A model generated the notes under the pieces. It made no database searches. It was not told the DNA's origin and worked only from the letters and a program-made list of their open reading frames with translations. Shown one piece after another: positions 20,877 through 31,400 of a stretch of 64,000 nt of DNA. Source of the DNA: Agapanthus africanus (lineage: Eukaryota > Streptophyta > Magnoliopsida > Asparagales > Amaryllidaceae); assembly GCA_030015575.1 (NCBI GenBank), contig JASDDO010000001.1, positions 136,295,988-136,359,987 of the forward strand, in the 5' to 3' direction. The translations under genes and the position numbers were made by a program. Each line of letters begins with the position of its first letter. Position 1 is the stretch's first letter.

Positions 20877-21419
20877 ATGCTTGATAGGCTTCAGCCCATC
20901 CGTCTGCCTAGATATTACACAGAAGGATTGAAAAGGCTGTTGAAGCGCCAAGGGATACCCTTCAAACAGACCGCTCGAAAAGCCAAATTCTATGACAGGA
21001 TCTGGAACATTCCCGGAACTCAGCACAAGTTGCCTAACGGGAGAATGGAAGCAATCGGGCTTGGATATGTTCGGTCCAAGAAACGAGAGCTACTCCGCGA
21101 CTGCTATGTTGTACATGACTTCAATGAAGAAGGGGACGCTCAATGGGAAGATGCTAATCCTGAACCAGAAAAAGTCCCCGACGTAAAAATGCCCAGTCCG
21201 TCGTTCGAAGAACAAATGGACAAGCTTATAAGGGAAGCTGGTCAAAAAGTTCGAGACGACCACAACCGCGAAATGGCCATCTACAAGAAAGCCAAGACGC
21301 AACGCCTCCTCCAACAGGCTGTGAAAGACGAAAGTGCCGCTCCCTGTCAACCTGTTGTAAAAAAGGCCCGACGCAGAGGCAGAAACAAGTCAAAAAGCGG
21401 AAAAGGCATTCAACAATGA
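20877..21419 (+). pseudogene. Tat-2 protease-RT linker domain
   Basis: This 180-residue frame includes RLPRYYTEGLKRLLKRQGIP and then YDRIWNIPGTQHKLPNG. Linkers of this look lie between protease and RT in Tat elements. The C-terminal half is charged and helical (MDKLIREAGQKVRDDHNRE, MAIYKKAKTQRLLQQ), ending in a basic tail ARRRGRNKSKSGKG. I know of no assigned enzymatic role. It is separated from both neighbours by stops. Confidence 0.55.
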
Positions 21420-21476
21420 CAAAGCGGGACCAAGAAGCCACACAGTCGGGAATCGAGCGGTCCGGATTTATCCCTT

Positions 21477-22982
21477 ATGAAGAAGATGAGTCGAGCATAC
21501 TCTTTTCTTCAAGACAAGACAAAGAAAATACTTGACCTAGCTATAAAACACCGAATGATTACGCTTCCGGATTCCAAGCACCCCAAACAAGCAGGCGAAG
21601 TCTCATGCCCGAACTATTGCTCTTATCACAGGGTAATAGGACACCCTCTCGAAGATTGCTTCACCTTCAAGAATTGGGTCGAAGATCAGTATCAGCTCGA
21701 CAAGTTCGCTCAATCTGACAGCTGGAGGGTAACGCCGCCACAGAAACATGAACCCAAAGCCACGAGAGCGGAGCCAGATCCACATCGGTCTTGGAAGCGA
21801 GCTCGTACTTGTCATATGATAACAATATCAAAAGAAGAGCCCGAGGATATAGATGACCTTACCTGGTGCTTCGAAAACAGCGATGACGAGGTGATCTCAG
21901 AATTTCCACCAGCGCCAAAAGAGCTGGAAGATGGAATACACACCACTGCAGATGACCTCAAGAAAATTGAGTTGGGGATGGCGAACGACCCGCAACCAAC
22001 ATTCGTTAGCGAACTGTTGTCTGAAGGAAGGGTGGCTTCATTAAAAGACGTGCTTATGCAGCATAAAGATTACTTCGCATGGAACTATTCCGAAATGCCA
22101 AGACTAGATCCAGAAATTGCCGTGCATAAATTGGCGATATCCCCGGACGTCAAGCCAATCAAACAAGCACCGAGAAGAATGCGGCTCGAGCTTGAAATGA
22201 GCATCAACGCCGAGGTCAAGAAGCTGATCGACTCTGGCTTCATCCAAGAGGTCCAGTATCCTGAGTGGATCGCCAACATCGTCCCAGTGATGAAGAAAAA
22301 TGGGACGGTGCGCATATGTATGGACTTCCGGGATCTCAATAAAGCCTGCCCGAAGGACGATTTCCCAGTACCGGTCACCGAGCTGATGATAGACAATACG
22401 TCCACTCACGAAGTCTTCTCCTTCATGGACGGCTCATCAGGATATAATCAGATAAAGATGCATCCCGAAGACCAGAAGCACACAGCTTTCCGGACCCTCT
22501 TGGGTATATTCTGCTACAAAGTGATGCCCTTTGGTCTAAAGAACGCCAGTGCCACCTATCAGAGGGCCATGACGAAGATTTTCGATGACCTCATACATGA
22601 AATCGTAGAATGCTATATCGACGACCTCGTAGTTAAAAGCAAATAATACGAGGAATATCTCGAGCATCTGAAGATCGTATTTCAACGCCTTCGGGAATAC
22701 AACTTGAAGATGAACCCTCTCAAATGCGCATTTGGGGTGTCTTCAGGCAAATTCCTAGGATTCATCGTCCGACACCGAGGTATCGAGATAGATCCATCGA
22801 AGATCAAGGCGATCATGGAAATGCCCCCGCCAAGGACTCTCAAACAATTGCGATCTCTCCAAGGGAAGCTCGCGTATATTCGGCGATTTATAGCCAACCT
22901 CTCTGGGAAATGCCGTCCCTACAGTCACCTGATGAAGAAGGGAAACCCGTTCGTCTGGGATACCATTCGTCTGGGATCATAA
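21477..22982 (+). pseudogene. Tat-2 reverse transcriptase with third knuckle
   Basis: The frame opens with a third copy of the knuckle, CSYHRVIGHPLEDC (21618-21659), in a context like that of the first. RT follows: DYFAWNYSEMPRLDPEI, WIANIVPVMKKNGTVRI, DFRDLNKACPKDDFPVP, FMDGSSGYNQIKMHPED, MPFGLKNASATYQRAM and the catalytic CYIDDLVVKSK. An in-frame TAA at 22644-22646 cuts it right after the active site. The same frame resumes with MNPLKCAFGVSSGKFLGF. A 16-bp tandem duplication at 22950-22977 then shifts the frame before RNase H. Confidence 0.85.
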
Positions 22983-23031
22983 ATGCCAAGGCGCACTGGA
23001 CGAAATCAAGCAGTATCTGCAGAACCCGCCA

Positions 23032-23877
23032 GTGCTGGCTGCTCCTGTCAAGGGAAAGCCTCTTATTCTTTATACAACAGCCCTCGAAGGTTCTTTAGGC
23101 GCGTTATGGGCACAAGAGAACGACCAAGGGAAAGAAAGCGCTCTCTACTATTTGAGTCGAGTTCTACTGGGGGCAGAAAGCAATTACTCTCCCATCGAAA
23201 AACACTGCCTGGCGTTAATCTTCGCGATAACGAAACTCCGGCACTATGCATTGGCACATGAAGTCCGTCTCATATCGAAGGTGGACCCTCTCAAATACTT
23301 GATGCCGAAGGCTATATTGACAGGCCGGCTAGCTAAATGGGCCCTGCTCCTGATGGAGTTCTCAATAATTTATCAACCTCTTAAGGCAGTGAAAGGCCAG
23401 GCCATCGCCGATTCCCTCACTAAACATCCAATACCGGCCGATTCTCCCTTGAATTGCGAACTTCCAGACGAACATGCGTTCGACACGATCAACGGAAATG
23501 GTACCCGATGGGAGCTTTATTTCGATGGAGCATCCTCCATGAAGAAGCGCAAACAGAACACGCCGATAATCAAATCGGGAGTAGGCCTTATCTTCGTGAC
23601 CCCGCAAGGAGGGATAATGCGATTCACTTTCTCCTTGACAGAGCCAAGGACGAAAAATGAAGCTGAATACGAAGCTTTGATAGCAGGTCTCGAGATCGCC
23701 ATCGACATGGGAATTGAAAACCTCCTCATATACGGAGATTCTCAACTGGTCGTCAGTCAAGTAAATGGTGACTACCAAACGTGCAAACCTGAACTGGTAA
23801 AGTATGGCGAGAGAGTACAGCAATTGCTGACTCAAATCCCCTCCTACATGCTGGAAAGCATACCGCGCGGAAAATAG
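23032..23877 (+). pseudogene. Tat-2 RNase H and second (archaeal-like) RNase H
   Basis: The first half is the gypsy RNase H: LEGSLGALWAQEN, YYLSRVLLGAESNYSPIEK and WALLLMEFSIIYQPLKA. The second half is an additional RNase H with the acidic triad visible in ELYFDGASS, RTKNEAEYEALIAGL and LLIYGDSQLVVSQV. A duplicated RNase H is the hallmark of the Tat lineage. The first domain reads TTALEGS where many relatives have an acidic residue, as is usual in Tat. A frame change near 23870 separates it from the following linker. Confidence 0.85.
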
Positions 23878-23944
23878 CAAAGCAGATGCACTAGCTAAGC
23901 TCGCTAAAGAACTGGCCGACGAGAACCTCGATGACGTAAGAATC

Positions 23945-25315
23945 GTGGTACAAAGCCGTCGGGTGCTTGCCCCAGCAGAAATATCTCCGGAATCATCCGA
24001 TGGAAAAGAAGTGACTGAGCAGACGGTTCTGCAAATGAAAGATCAAGAAAAGGCTGAGGATTGGAGAGAGGTCTTCATAGGCTACTTTAAATCCCGCCGA
24101 ACGCCCGAAGATGCGTCCTCAAGACATCAGCTTATGAAACGAGCTCTGTCTTTCGCCTTCGTCAATGATACTCTGTACAAGAGGTCATTTGATTCTCTGT
24201 GGTTGAGATGTCTGGGACCTGAAGAGGCAAAAAGAGTCGTTCAGGAAGTTCACGACGGACTCTACGGTTCTCACCAAGCAGGCCCGAAGATGAAGTTGAA
24301 GATTAAACGGATGGGCTACTATTGACCCACGATGATTCAGGACTGTCTCGAATATGCGAAGCAATGCCACTCATGCTAGATTCATGGGGACTTTATCCAT
24401 CAGCACCCAAATCCTCTACATCCGACAGTGGCCAGCTGGCCGTTCGAAATGTGGGGGACTGACGTAATCGGCCCCATCGAACCAGCATCGTCCAGGGGAC
24501 ATCGATTCATCTTGGCGATGACTGACTACTTCTCCAAATGGGCAGAAGCAGTACCGCTGAGGGAAGTGAAGACGGAGAATATCCTCCATTTCTTCAAGAC
24601 GCACGTCATTTATCGGTTTGGAACTCCGCGACGGATCATCACCGATAACGGGCCAGCCTACAGAAGCCACAAGATCAGCCGCTTCGCGCAACAACACAAC
24701 ACAGACTGGAGATATTCCTCAGTTTATAATCCCCGAGCTAAAGGTCTAGCTGAGGCTTTCAACAAGACCTTGACGAAGATCGTAAAGAAAACGGTGTCCC
24801 GAAATAAGAAGGACTGGCATGAGAGACTGCAAGAAGCTCTCTGGACGTATCAAACTACGTTTAAGACGGCCACGAACACAACGCTGTACGCGTTGGTATT
24901 CGGTACAGAAGCAGTACTCCCCCTCAAGATAGAGTTACCCTCTCTACGAGTGGCAGTCCATTATGAGCTAACGGATGAAGAGAATGCTCACCTTCGCCTC
25001 GAGAAACTCGATGCCCTTGATGAAACCCGGCTCCTGGCGCAGCAAAATCTAGAAGCTTATAAAGCAAAGATGACGCGCTCATATGAAAGATTGACCAGGC
25101 CGAGGACATTCCGCCAAGGCGAACTCGTGTTAGTAGTCAAAAGACCTATGATCCCCAATCGCGCTAAGCGGGGAAAATTCGAGCCGAACTATGAAGGCCC
25201 GTACATCATAGACAAGGTCTATCAGGGTGGAGCCTATCTACTTATGGATATGCACGGTGAAAGACCTTTCAGGCCAATAAACGGCCGCTTCTTAAAAAAA
25301 TACTACGCCCAATGA
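23945..25315 (+). pseudogene. Tat-2 integrase
   Basis: An HHCC zinc-binding domain (VHDGLYGSHQAG, then AKQCHSC) is followed by the catalytic core with Asp in WGTDVIGPIEP, Asp in IITDNGPAY and Glu in KGLAEAFNKTL, and by a C-terminal domain FEPNYEGPYIIDKVYQGGAY ending RFLKKYYAQ. The same frame is interrupted by TGA at 24323-24325, where Trp is expected, and by TAG at 24377-24379. Integrase joins the new cDNA to host DNA. No chromodomain is present, as expected for Tat. This is the last sense gene of the element. Confidence 0.85.
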
Positions 25316-25562
25316 GTTACGGCCTAGGTCAATGATAGATGACGACGACTATGTCCGCTCGCTATCTTCCTAAGCCCAAACTCTATAAGTAGTAGCCGGC
25401 CTTTTTCGCCACGGACCGAAACATCCTTAAACTAATGACGGACCACTACGTCCTAAAACTAGCTGTTGACCGAGATGTCGATAAACTACGGTGGATTGCA
25501 ACATCCCAAAGCCGATACAAAAAAAAAAGAATAAAAAAATAAAAAATAAATTAAAAAAACAA

Positions 25563-25830
25563 AAACGGTATGTTCATAAGCAAAATGGGCACGGATGAAA
25601 ACCCGAAAGGACTCAGTGAGTAAAAACAGCAGGGCTACCGGCGAGTCTTGTGAAAACCTGGAAGGGCGCAATCTCGTTAGAAAAAAGAATAAAAAGAATA
25701 AAAAAAAGAAGACGGTATGTCCATAAGCAAAATGAGCACGGATGAAAACCCAAAAGGGCTCCGTGAGTAAAAACAGCAAGGCTACCGACGAGTGTTTGTG
25801 AAAACCCGAAAGGGCGCAACCTCATTAAAA
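25563..25830 (+). repeat. Tandem repeat downstream of pol
   Basis: A unit of about 170 bases (ACGGTATGTTCATAAGCAAA, then GGGCACGGATGAAAACCC, then GGCTACCGGCGAGT, then GAAAACCCGAAAGGGCGCAA) occurs twice, partly truncated. It is separated by A-rich AAAAAAGAATAAA spacers. Phrases of the GAAAACCCGAAAGGGCG type are common after pol in Tat elements. Confidence 0.7.
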
Positions 25831-25834
25831 GACA

Positions 25835-26006
25835 CTTACAGGGTCCTCTCGACCTTGTAAGGAGAAACCACCCGCGTGAGATCTTTACGACTCACAAGGG
25901 AGCAACACACTTCGGGATCCTCACGATTCCTAAGGAGAAATTACACTTGCGAGATCCTCACGACTCGTAAGGAGAACTCTCTTATGAGACCCTCACGGCT
26001 CATAAG
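25835..26006 (+). repeat. Hairpin array A
   Basis: Five consecutive units of about 37 bases each have two short arms around a shared loop of the form ATCCTCACGA, with AGGAGAA spacers. Examples are CTTGCGAG/CTCGTAAG at 25946-25971 and the perfect CTTATGAG/CTCATAAG at 25981-26006. Arms differ between units but remain pairable. Confidence 0.8.
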
Positions 26007-26184
26007 ATTTGAAAGTCTTAAGTTACAGAGACCTGAACCTATTCTTAAGCAACCCCCACAACCTTCGATATTGCCCTACAAGTGGCTCAATACTGACCCT
26101 TGTATACAATCTACGGGCGCGAATAAACATTTCCCTAACCAAGTCCCATCCGTGACTGGGGATATGTTCGCACGGTGAACAACC

Positions 26185-26352
26185 CTTGTAAGTCCTCTCG
26201 ACTTATAAGGAGAAAGCACTCTTGTAGGATCCTTACGACTTATAAGAGAACATACACTTAGGAATCCCCACGATTCCTAAGGAGAAAACACACTTACAAG
26301 ATCCTCACGACTTGTAGGGAGAAATACCTTTGTGAGACCCTTACGGCTCATG
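26185..26352 (+). repeat. Hairpin array B
   Basis: A second copy of the same array. It includes a 10-bp perfect stem CTTAGGAATC/GATTCCTAAG at 26257-26281 and CTTACAAG/CTTGTAGG at 26293-26318. The order of stem types follows array A, so the whole array is itself repeated. Confidence 0.8.
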
Positions 26353-26479
26353 AAGTCAAAAGCCTTAGTCGACAGGATCCTAACCCTGTTTACTAAACCA
26401 CCTTTGTTCAACATCGACAGAGGCAAATGATGATTCGCTCCTGGCAATATCCCAGTTGTAGCGATGCTGATGCCGAAAC

Positions 26480-26705
26480 CGGTGTCTAATCCCAAGCTTG
26501 CGGCAAAAAGACAGCAAGCCACACATGCATACGAAATAGCCGAAATGATGGGGCAACTTGCAACAAAATCAGTAAGTAAAAATGTATGCATGCAAAATAG
26601 CCAAAATGATTGGGCAACTCGCAATAAAAAGCAGCGAGTAAAAATAAAATAAATAGCCGAAATGATTGGGCACCGCGAAAAATAGCCGAAATGATTGGGC
26701 AATCA
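26480..26705 (+). repeat. Short tandem repeat AATAGCCGAAATGATTGGGC
   Basis: Four copies of this 20-base phrase, with one or two changes each, lie between about 26536 and 26701, with spacers such as CAACTCGCAATAAAAAGCAG. No coding signal. Confidence 0.75.
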
Positions 26706-26884
26706 CAACTTTCGCGATATAAAAACTGAAATAATAGAGTATCGCGGAAAGAAATAAAATAAAAAATATATATAATGAAATTTATGCCCTACAGGCGATA
26801 TCACAGCAATCCCTGTATACAATCCAGGGGCACAAACACAAAAGGAAACACATCTTCCCTCCCCATACTCCATCAGAAAACGGA

Positions 26885-27440
26885 GCCAAGTCTTGACGGC
26901 AACTCATATAAAACCTGAAAGACAATCGGAGATCATCTTGCACCAGCGCTAAGTGGTCACCACCTCGACGTTCGTCTCAATACAACAGACGAGATGTCAC
27001 GACAGCGTTCTTCCTCCAACAGGATTCGGACGTGACAAAACAAACGAAGCGAAGGCCAAATTCCTAGCTTCAGGGTCTTGACGGTAACTCATATAAAACC
27101 GGAAAGACCATCGGAGATCATCTCACACCAGCACGGAGTGGTCACCACTTCGACGTTCGTCTCGATACAGCAGACGAGATGTCACCCCAGCGTTCTTCCT
27201 CTAGCAGGATTCAGACGCGACAATCAAACAATGGAGCCACGGCAAAATCCCTAGTTCCAAACCTCGACGGTTCACCAACAAGCTAGAGACAACCGCGACA
27301 TTCGTCTCGATATAGCGGACGCAATACCAGCAAACGAATCGAAGGCCAAATTCCTAGCTTCAGGGTCTTGACGGCAGCTCATATAAAACCTGAAAGACTA
27401 TCGGAGATCATCCCACACCAGCGCGGAGTGGTTATGACTT
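26885..27440 (+). repeat. Tandem repeat of about 180 bases
   Basis: The phrase TCTTGACGG, then AACTCATATAAAACC, then GAAAGAC and ATCGGAGATCATC starts units at about 26891, 27068 and 27366. Each is followed by CGACGTTCGTCTC and a GTTCTTCCTC block; the last is partial. Between the second and third units lies a diverged insert. Confidence 0.75.
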
Positions 27441-27952
27441 ATCGGGGCTCTCCAAAATGAGCCTAACCTCAAATGAAAAGCGGCATGGAAAAAGTCCTAG
27501 CGCTTGCTCTTCCAACTGTCAAACTGCCGAGAAGGATTGCTTGAAGACGTCTTGTCCAGCCCCAGAAGGGATCGGAGACACAACAGTCGCAAGGCTACTC
27601 GAACAGCAAGATTGCCTATCGAAGAATACATCAGCCAATACGACGGTACAACGGACAAAACCCTAATACCACAGACCCTAACGGACCTTTGTCGTAAAGA
27701 GCAGAGGTTAACTGTGACGTTAGGATATTCTTGCGAAAACTGCTCGATTCGTCTTGACTCGTGAGGAAATTAGTGTCTTTGCGAGAACTTCTCGATTCGT
27801 TTTGACTTGTGAGATAAAGCCTTGGGCAGTGGGGATTAAAAAACCTATTTCCTAAGCACTGGGACCCTGCAAGTCGGTCCAAAATGGACTCTTGCATACT
27901 ATTCACGGGTCATACTCTCCAAAGTCAAATCTCGACAAGGAGGGAAACAACC

Positions 27953-28125
27953 GCTTACGGGTCTTCTCGACTCGTAAGAGGGAAAATTCTCTTATAAGAT
28001 CCTTACGACTTATAAGAGAAAACGCACTTAGGAATCCTCACGATTCCTAAGGAGAAAATACACCTACGAGATCCTCTTGATCCGTAGGGAGAAAAGTATT
28101 TGTGAGACTCTCACGGCTCATAAAG
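27953..28125 (+). repeat. Hairpin array C
   Basis: Third copy of the array, with perfect CTTATAAG/CTTATAAG at 27991-28016 and CTTAGGAATC/GATTCCTAAG at 28027-28051. It is followed, as are arrays A and B, by a GTCTTAG...CCTGAACC-type tail. Confidence 0.8.
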
Positions 28126-28412
28126 TTGAAAAGTCTTAGGCTGCAGATCTGAACCTGCGTCCTAAGCCATCACTACCTCTTGAAGAAGCTAAGACAGGAT
28201 GCTCGCTCTATCATCTGTCGACCATGTTTACTAAGGTAACATGCTGATAATAAAAGAAAGAAGAAAGCGCAGAGATGACACAAGAAATTGCAAAAAAAAT
28301 GTGTATATCTTTATTCATGAATTCAATTAAGTACAAGGCGAATCGTATAAAAGAATAAAGAATGGATACATCTTATTCAAAGATTACAAGTGTATAATTG
28401 ATACAAAGGCAG

Positions 28413-31400
28413 CTACTGAGAAGGAAGTGTCTTAAGTAGGCCCATCAGCTGTTCTCGCACTTCTTTCAACGCCTCTTCTTGATCGGCTGCCACCGCCAAC
28501 TCTGCTTCCACCTGGGCTCGCTGCTGCAAATAGGATGAAAGTTGTTCTTCGATGGCTCGCTGAGCTGCTTCACGACCTTGGGCATCACGCTCAACGGCAT
28601 CGAGCTTCTGCTTCAGTGTTAGCCCATCAGAAATACTTTACAGAAGGCCCTCGAAGATAGCCTTCACCCGGGCAGCGTTCGCGTCGACCTCGGCACGCAG
28701 TCGAGTAGACTCGCTTGAGGTCTCTTGGCACTCCCTCCCCTTAAAGTCGCTTCTTGTTCCAGATAGCAGAAGTTGGAAGCGCTCTGCTCGATCCATGCCG
28801 CCCGTTGAGTACTCGCGGCCAAAATCTCGGGGGCAGGACGCATAAGCTCCAGCTGATGCAGGCGGGCTTCGATCTCCCTGCAGTGGTTAACCCAAGACTC
28901 GACGACGCCTTCATTATGGAAATTTACAAGCGTCGCCAGCATCGGATTAACCTCAGCAGCAAAATCTGCGGCAGATGTAGGAGCTCCTGCGTCAAGCTCC
29001 TCGACGCATCCGCTTAGCATGCTCAAACTCATCGCAACACCCTTTGAAGATGGACGTCTCGAGAATGGGCCTGCCGGCATCTTGATGCGAGACTCGAAAG
29101 GGAATGGAGCCGGAACGACAGCTGAAAAACAAAACACAATCAGATGACAGTTCAAGAAATATAAGAAAGTCATCAATGAGGGAGTTTACTATACTAGCTG
29201 CAGCAGGTGGCAAAGCCAGGAGGACCGGTGGCGCGGCTGATCTTACATCTCCTCCTTCGATCCGTAGCACTGCAATCAGGGCAAGGAAGAATCAGAAATA
29301 ATTCCATTATTGAAAAAAGAAAAGGCATTAATTGAAAACTATACTCACCAGCGCCACTGGAGGAAGCAAGCTCCGACGGGAAGGAGAAGTGTAGGTGCAG
29401 CACCTGGTAAAGGTGATCAAAAAGCACTCTTGCAAAGATGCAGTAGTACAACGTCAATACATGAATTATACGGCCGAGAGATAAGACTAATGGGTTATAA
29501 ATCCATACCTTCCAGCAGTTGCGACGGTGCGAGAGAAGGTAGAGAGGTGGCCACCGTCAAGGCAGTAACTGACGGCGCTCCCTCGAGTAAAGGGGCATCA
29601 GCACTGGCCGCACCTGTGTTAAAAACAAAATAAGCTCTGTCAGGAAGGGTTGTAGAATAAAAAAAAGGACGGTAACCCAAAAATTTACCTGATGAGTCGC
29701 CAGCCGAAATGGCGGCGTCTCCCTCCTCCATTGGCAGGGATTCACCTCCCGTTGCCTCATCGCCAGACTCTACGGGAGCCGTCGTCATGCTCGCTAGGCC
29801 AGGAGACGACAAGGAACCGTGAGCGGCGCCCGACTCTTGGGAAAGAACGGCCATCTCCTTCTCAGCGATCATGCCCGTTTTATCCGCTACCACCTCGGGC
29901 TCAGCGGTCGCGGCCGTCTCGTTCACCGCTGCCATAGGTTCGTCGGTCTCAGCCGCTCTATCCGCTACTGCCTCAGGCTCTGCCGTAGCAGTCGTCTCAC
30001 CCGTCGCCCCCTCGGGCTCGACATCGGCAGCCATCTCAGGCATGGCATTCGTGACTGTCTCATCAACCACTAGCTCAGGCCCGACGACTACGGCTGCACC
30101 GCCTACCGTTGCCTCGGGATCAGCTGTTACCTTCTCCACCGTCCCCTCAGGCTCAACGGTTTCCGCCGCTCCTTCAGTTGGACTCAGCCCTGCAGGACAA
30201 GATGTATAAGAACCAATAGTTTTACAATTCTTACAACAAAAGCCTCGAAAAACACATTACCTGAGGTGGATTGATCGTTGGCTTTCCGAGCTGCACGCAC
30301 CGCCCGTCTATGAGCAGTAGACAAGGCGACCGGAGGCTCCTCAGAAGGAGTGGCAGCGGGAATAACGGCGCTTGGGCCCTCTCCCACGGCCAAAGCAGCG
30401 CTATGCTCCTACGCTGCGCGCCTCAAGCGTTTCCTCTCCTCCCGGGCCGTCACGACGGACCTCTTGGAAGCCTCCTTCAGCAAGGCGTCGTCGTCCGCGT
30501 TCAGAGTACCCGAGCGGAACGAGTTAAGATGGCATTCGATTGATTGCCTTCAGAGCCTTCAAGGCATCCATCATCGGCTTTTTGAGTTGAGTCTCTCGCG
30601 GCAGCCCCGAAGAGGCCGGGACTTCGGTAGCTGGCCCGGGGAGAATCCCCGCATCAGCTTGCGAGGCAGGTCCTGCGGTCCCTGCAATGAGACAAAGAAA
30701 AGGTTAGATTGACCATAAAAATGAGAATAAAGACTCAGTGAGCCGAAACGTACCAACGTCCGATGGAGTGCGTTTCATCTCTTCCTCCTGGAAAGTTTTG
30801 AGAGAAGCAGTGATGGCTTCTTCGGTAGAAACGCCTGTTTTAAAAAGGAAAAGTATTAGTCAAAGACAATGATAAAAGTATGATGGAATGACGAAGAATA
30901 CGACTAGTGATTACCTGACTGCGCAAGTTTAGCCAACCGCGCTTCAAGCCTTGCCGATCGCTCAGAAGCTGCGATGGCGGCCGCCATATCAGTGTCTGCT
31001 GGATCTACGAAGAAACCCTCGTTGCTCCCGTATTCGCTTAAGCCTTCGGTGAGAGGGGCCTGAGGCTCTAAGCCGAGCACAGCATCAAGAGAAAGAACGG
31101 ATTTCTTCTTCCTCTTCTGCTCTCGGACCCCGGTTGCCGCCAAAAGCAGCTTACGCTTCGCAGGCACCTTAGGACGGCGGGTCCCGATGTCCGAGCCTAC
31201 GCCAGACTCAGGCGAAACTACATTCACCGTCTCCACTGAAGCACGGGGCGCTGGGAGCACGTCCGCGGTAGCACGGGGTAATCCGCGCAGACGGCTCAGC
31301 ACGCGCGGTGGCTCAGCTCCAGCATCTCTCAGCGGAGGAACGACAGGGATCCTTGGCCTCAGGGGAGCTTTGCGGTCGCTGTCAGGGGGCATACCCTTAC

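Noticed and set aside
26480..26705. CRISPR-like array
   Set aside because: Repeats are unevenly spaced and imperfect and the context is a plant retrotransposon.
29495..30209. Plus-strand Ala/Ser-rich frames opposite the antisense gene
   Set aside because: They are shadows of the Ala/Glu-rich minus-strand exon; the minus-strand reading is supported by introns and by the second copy.
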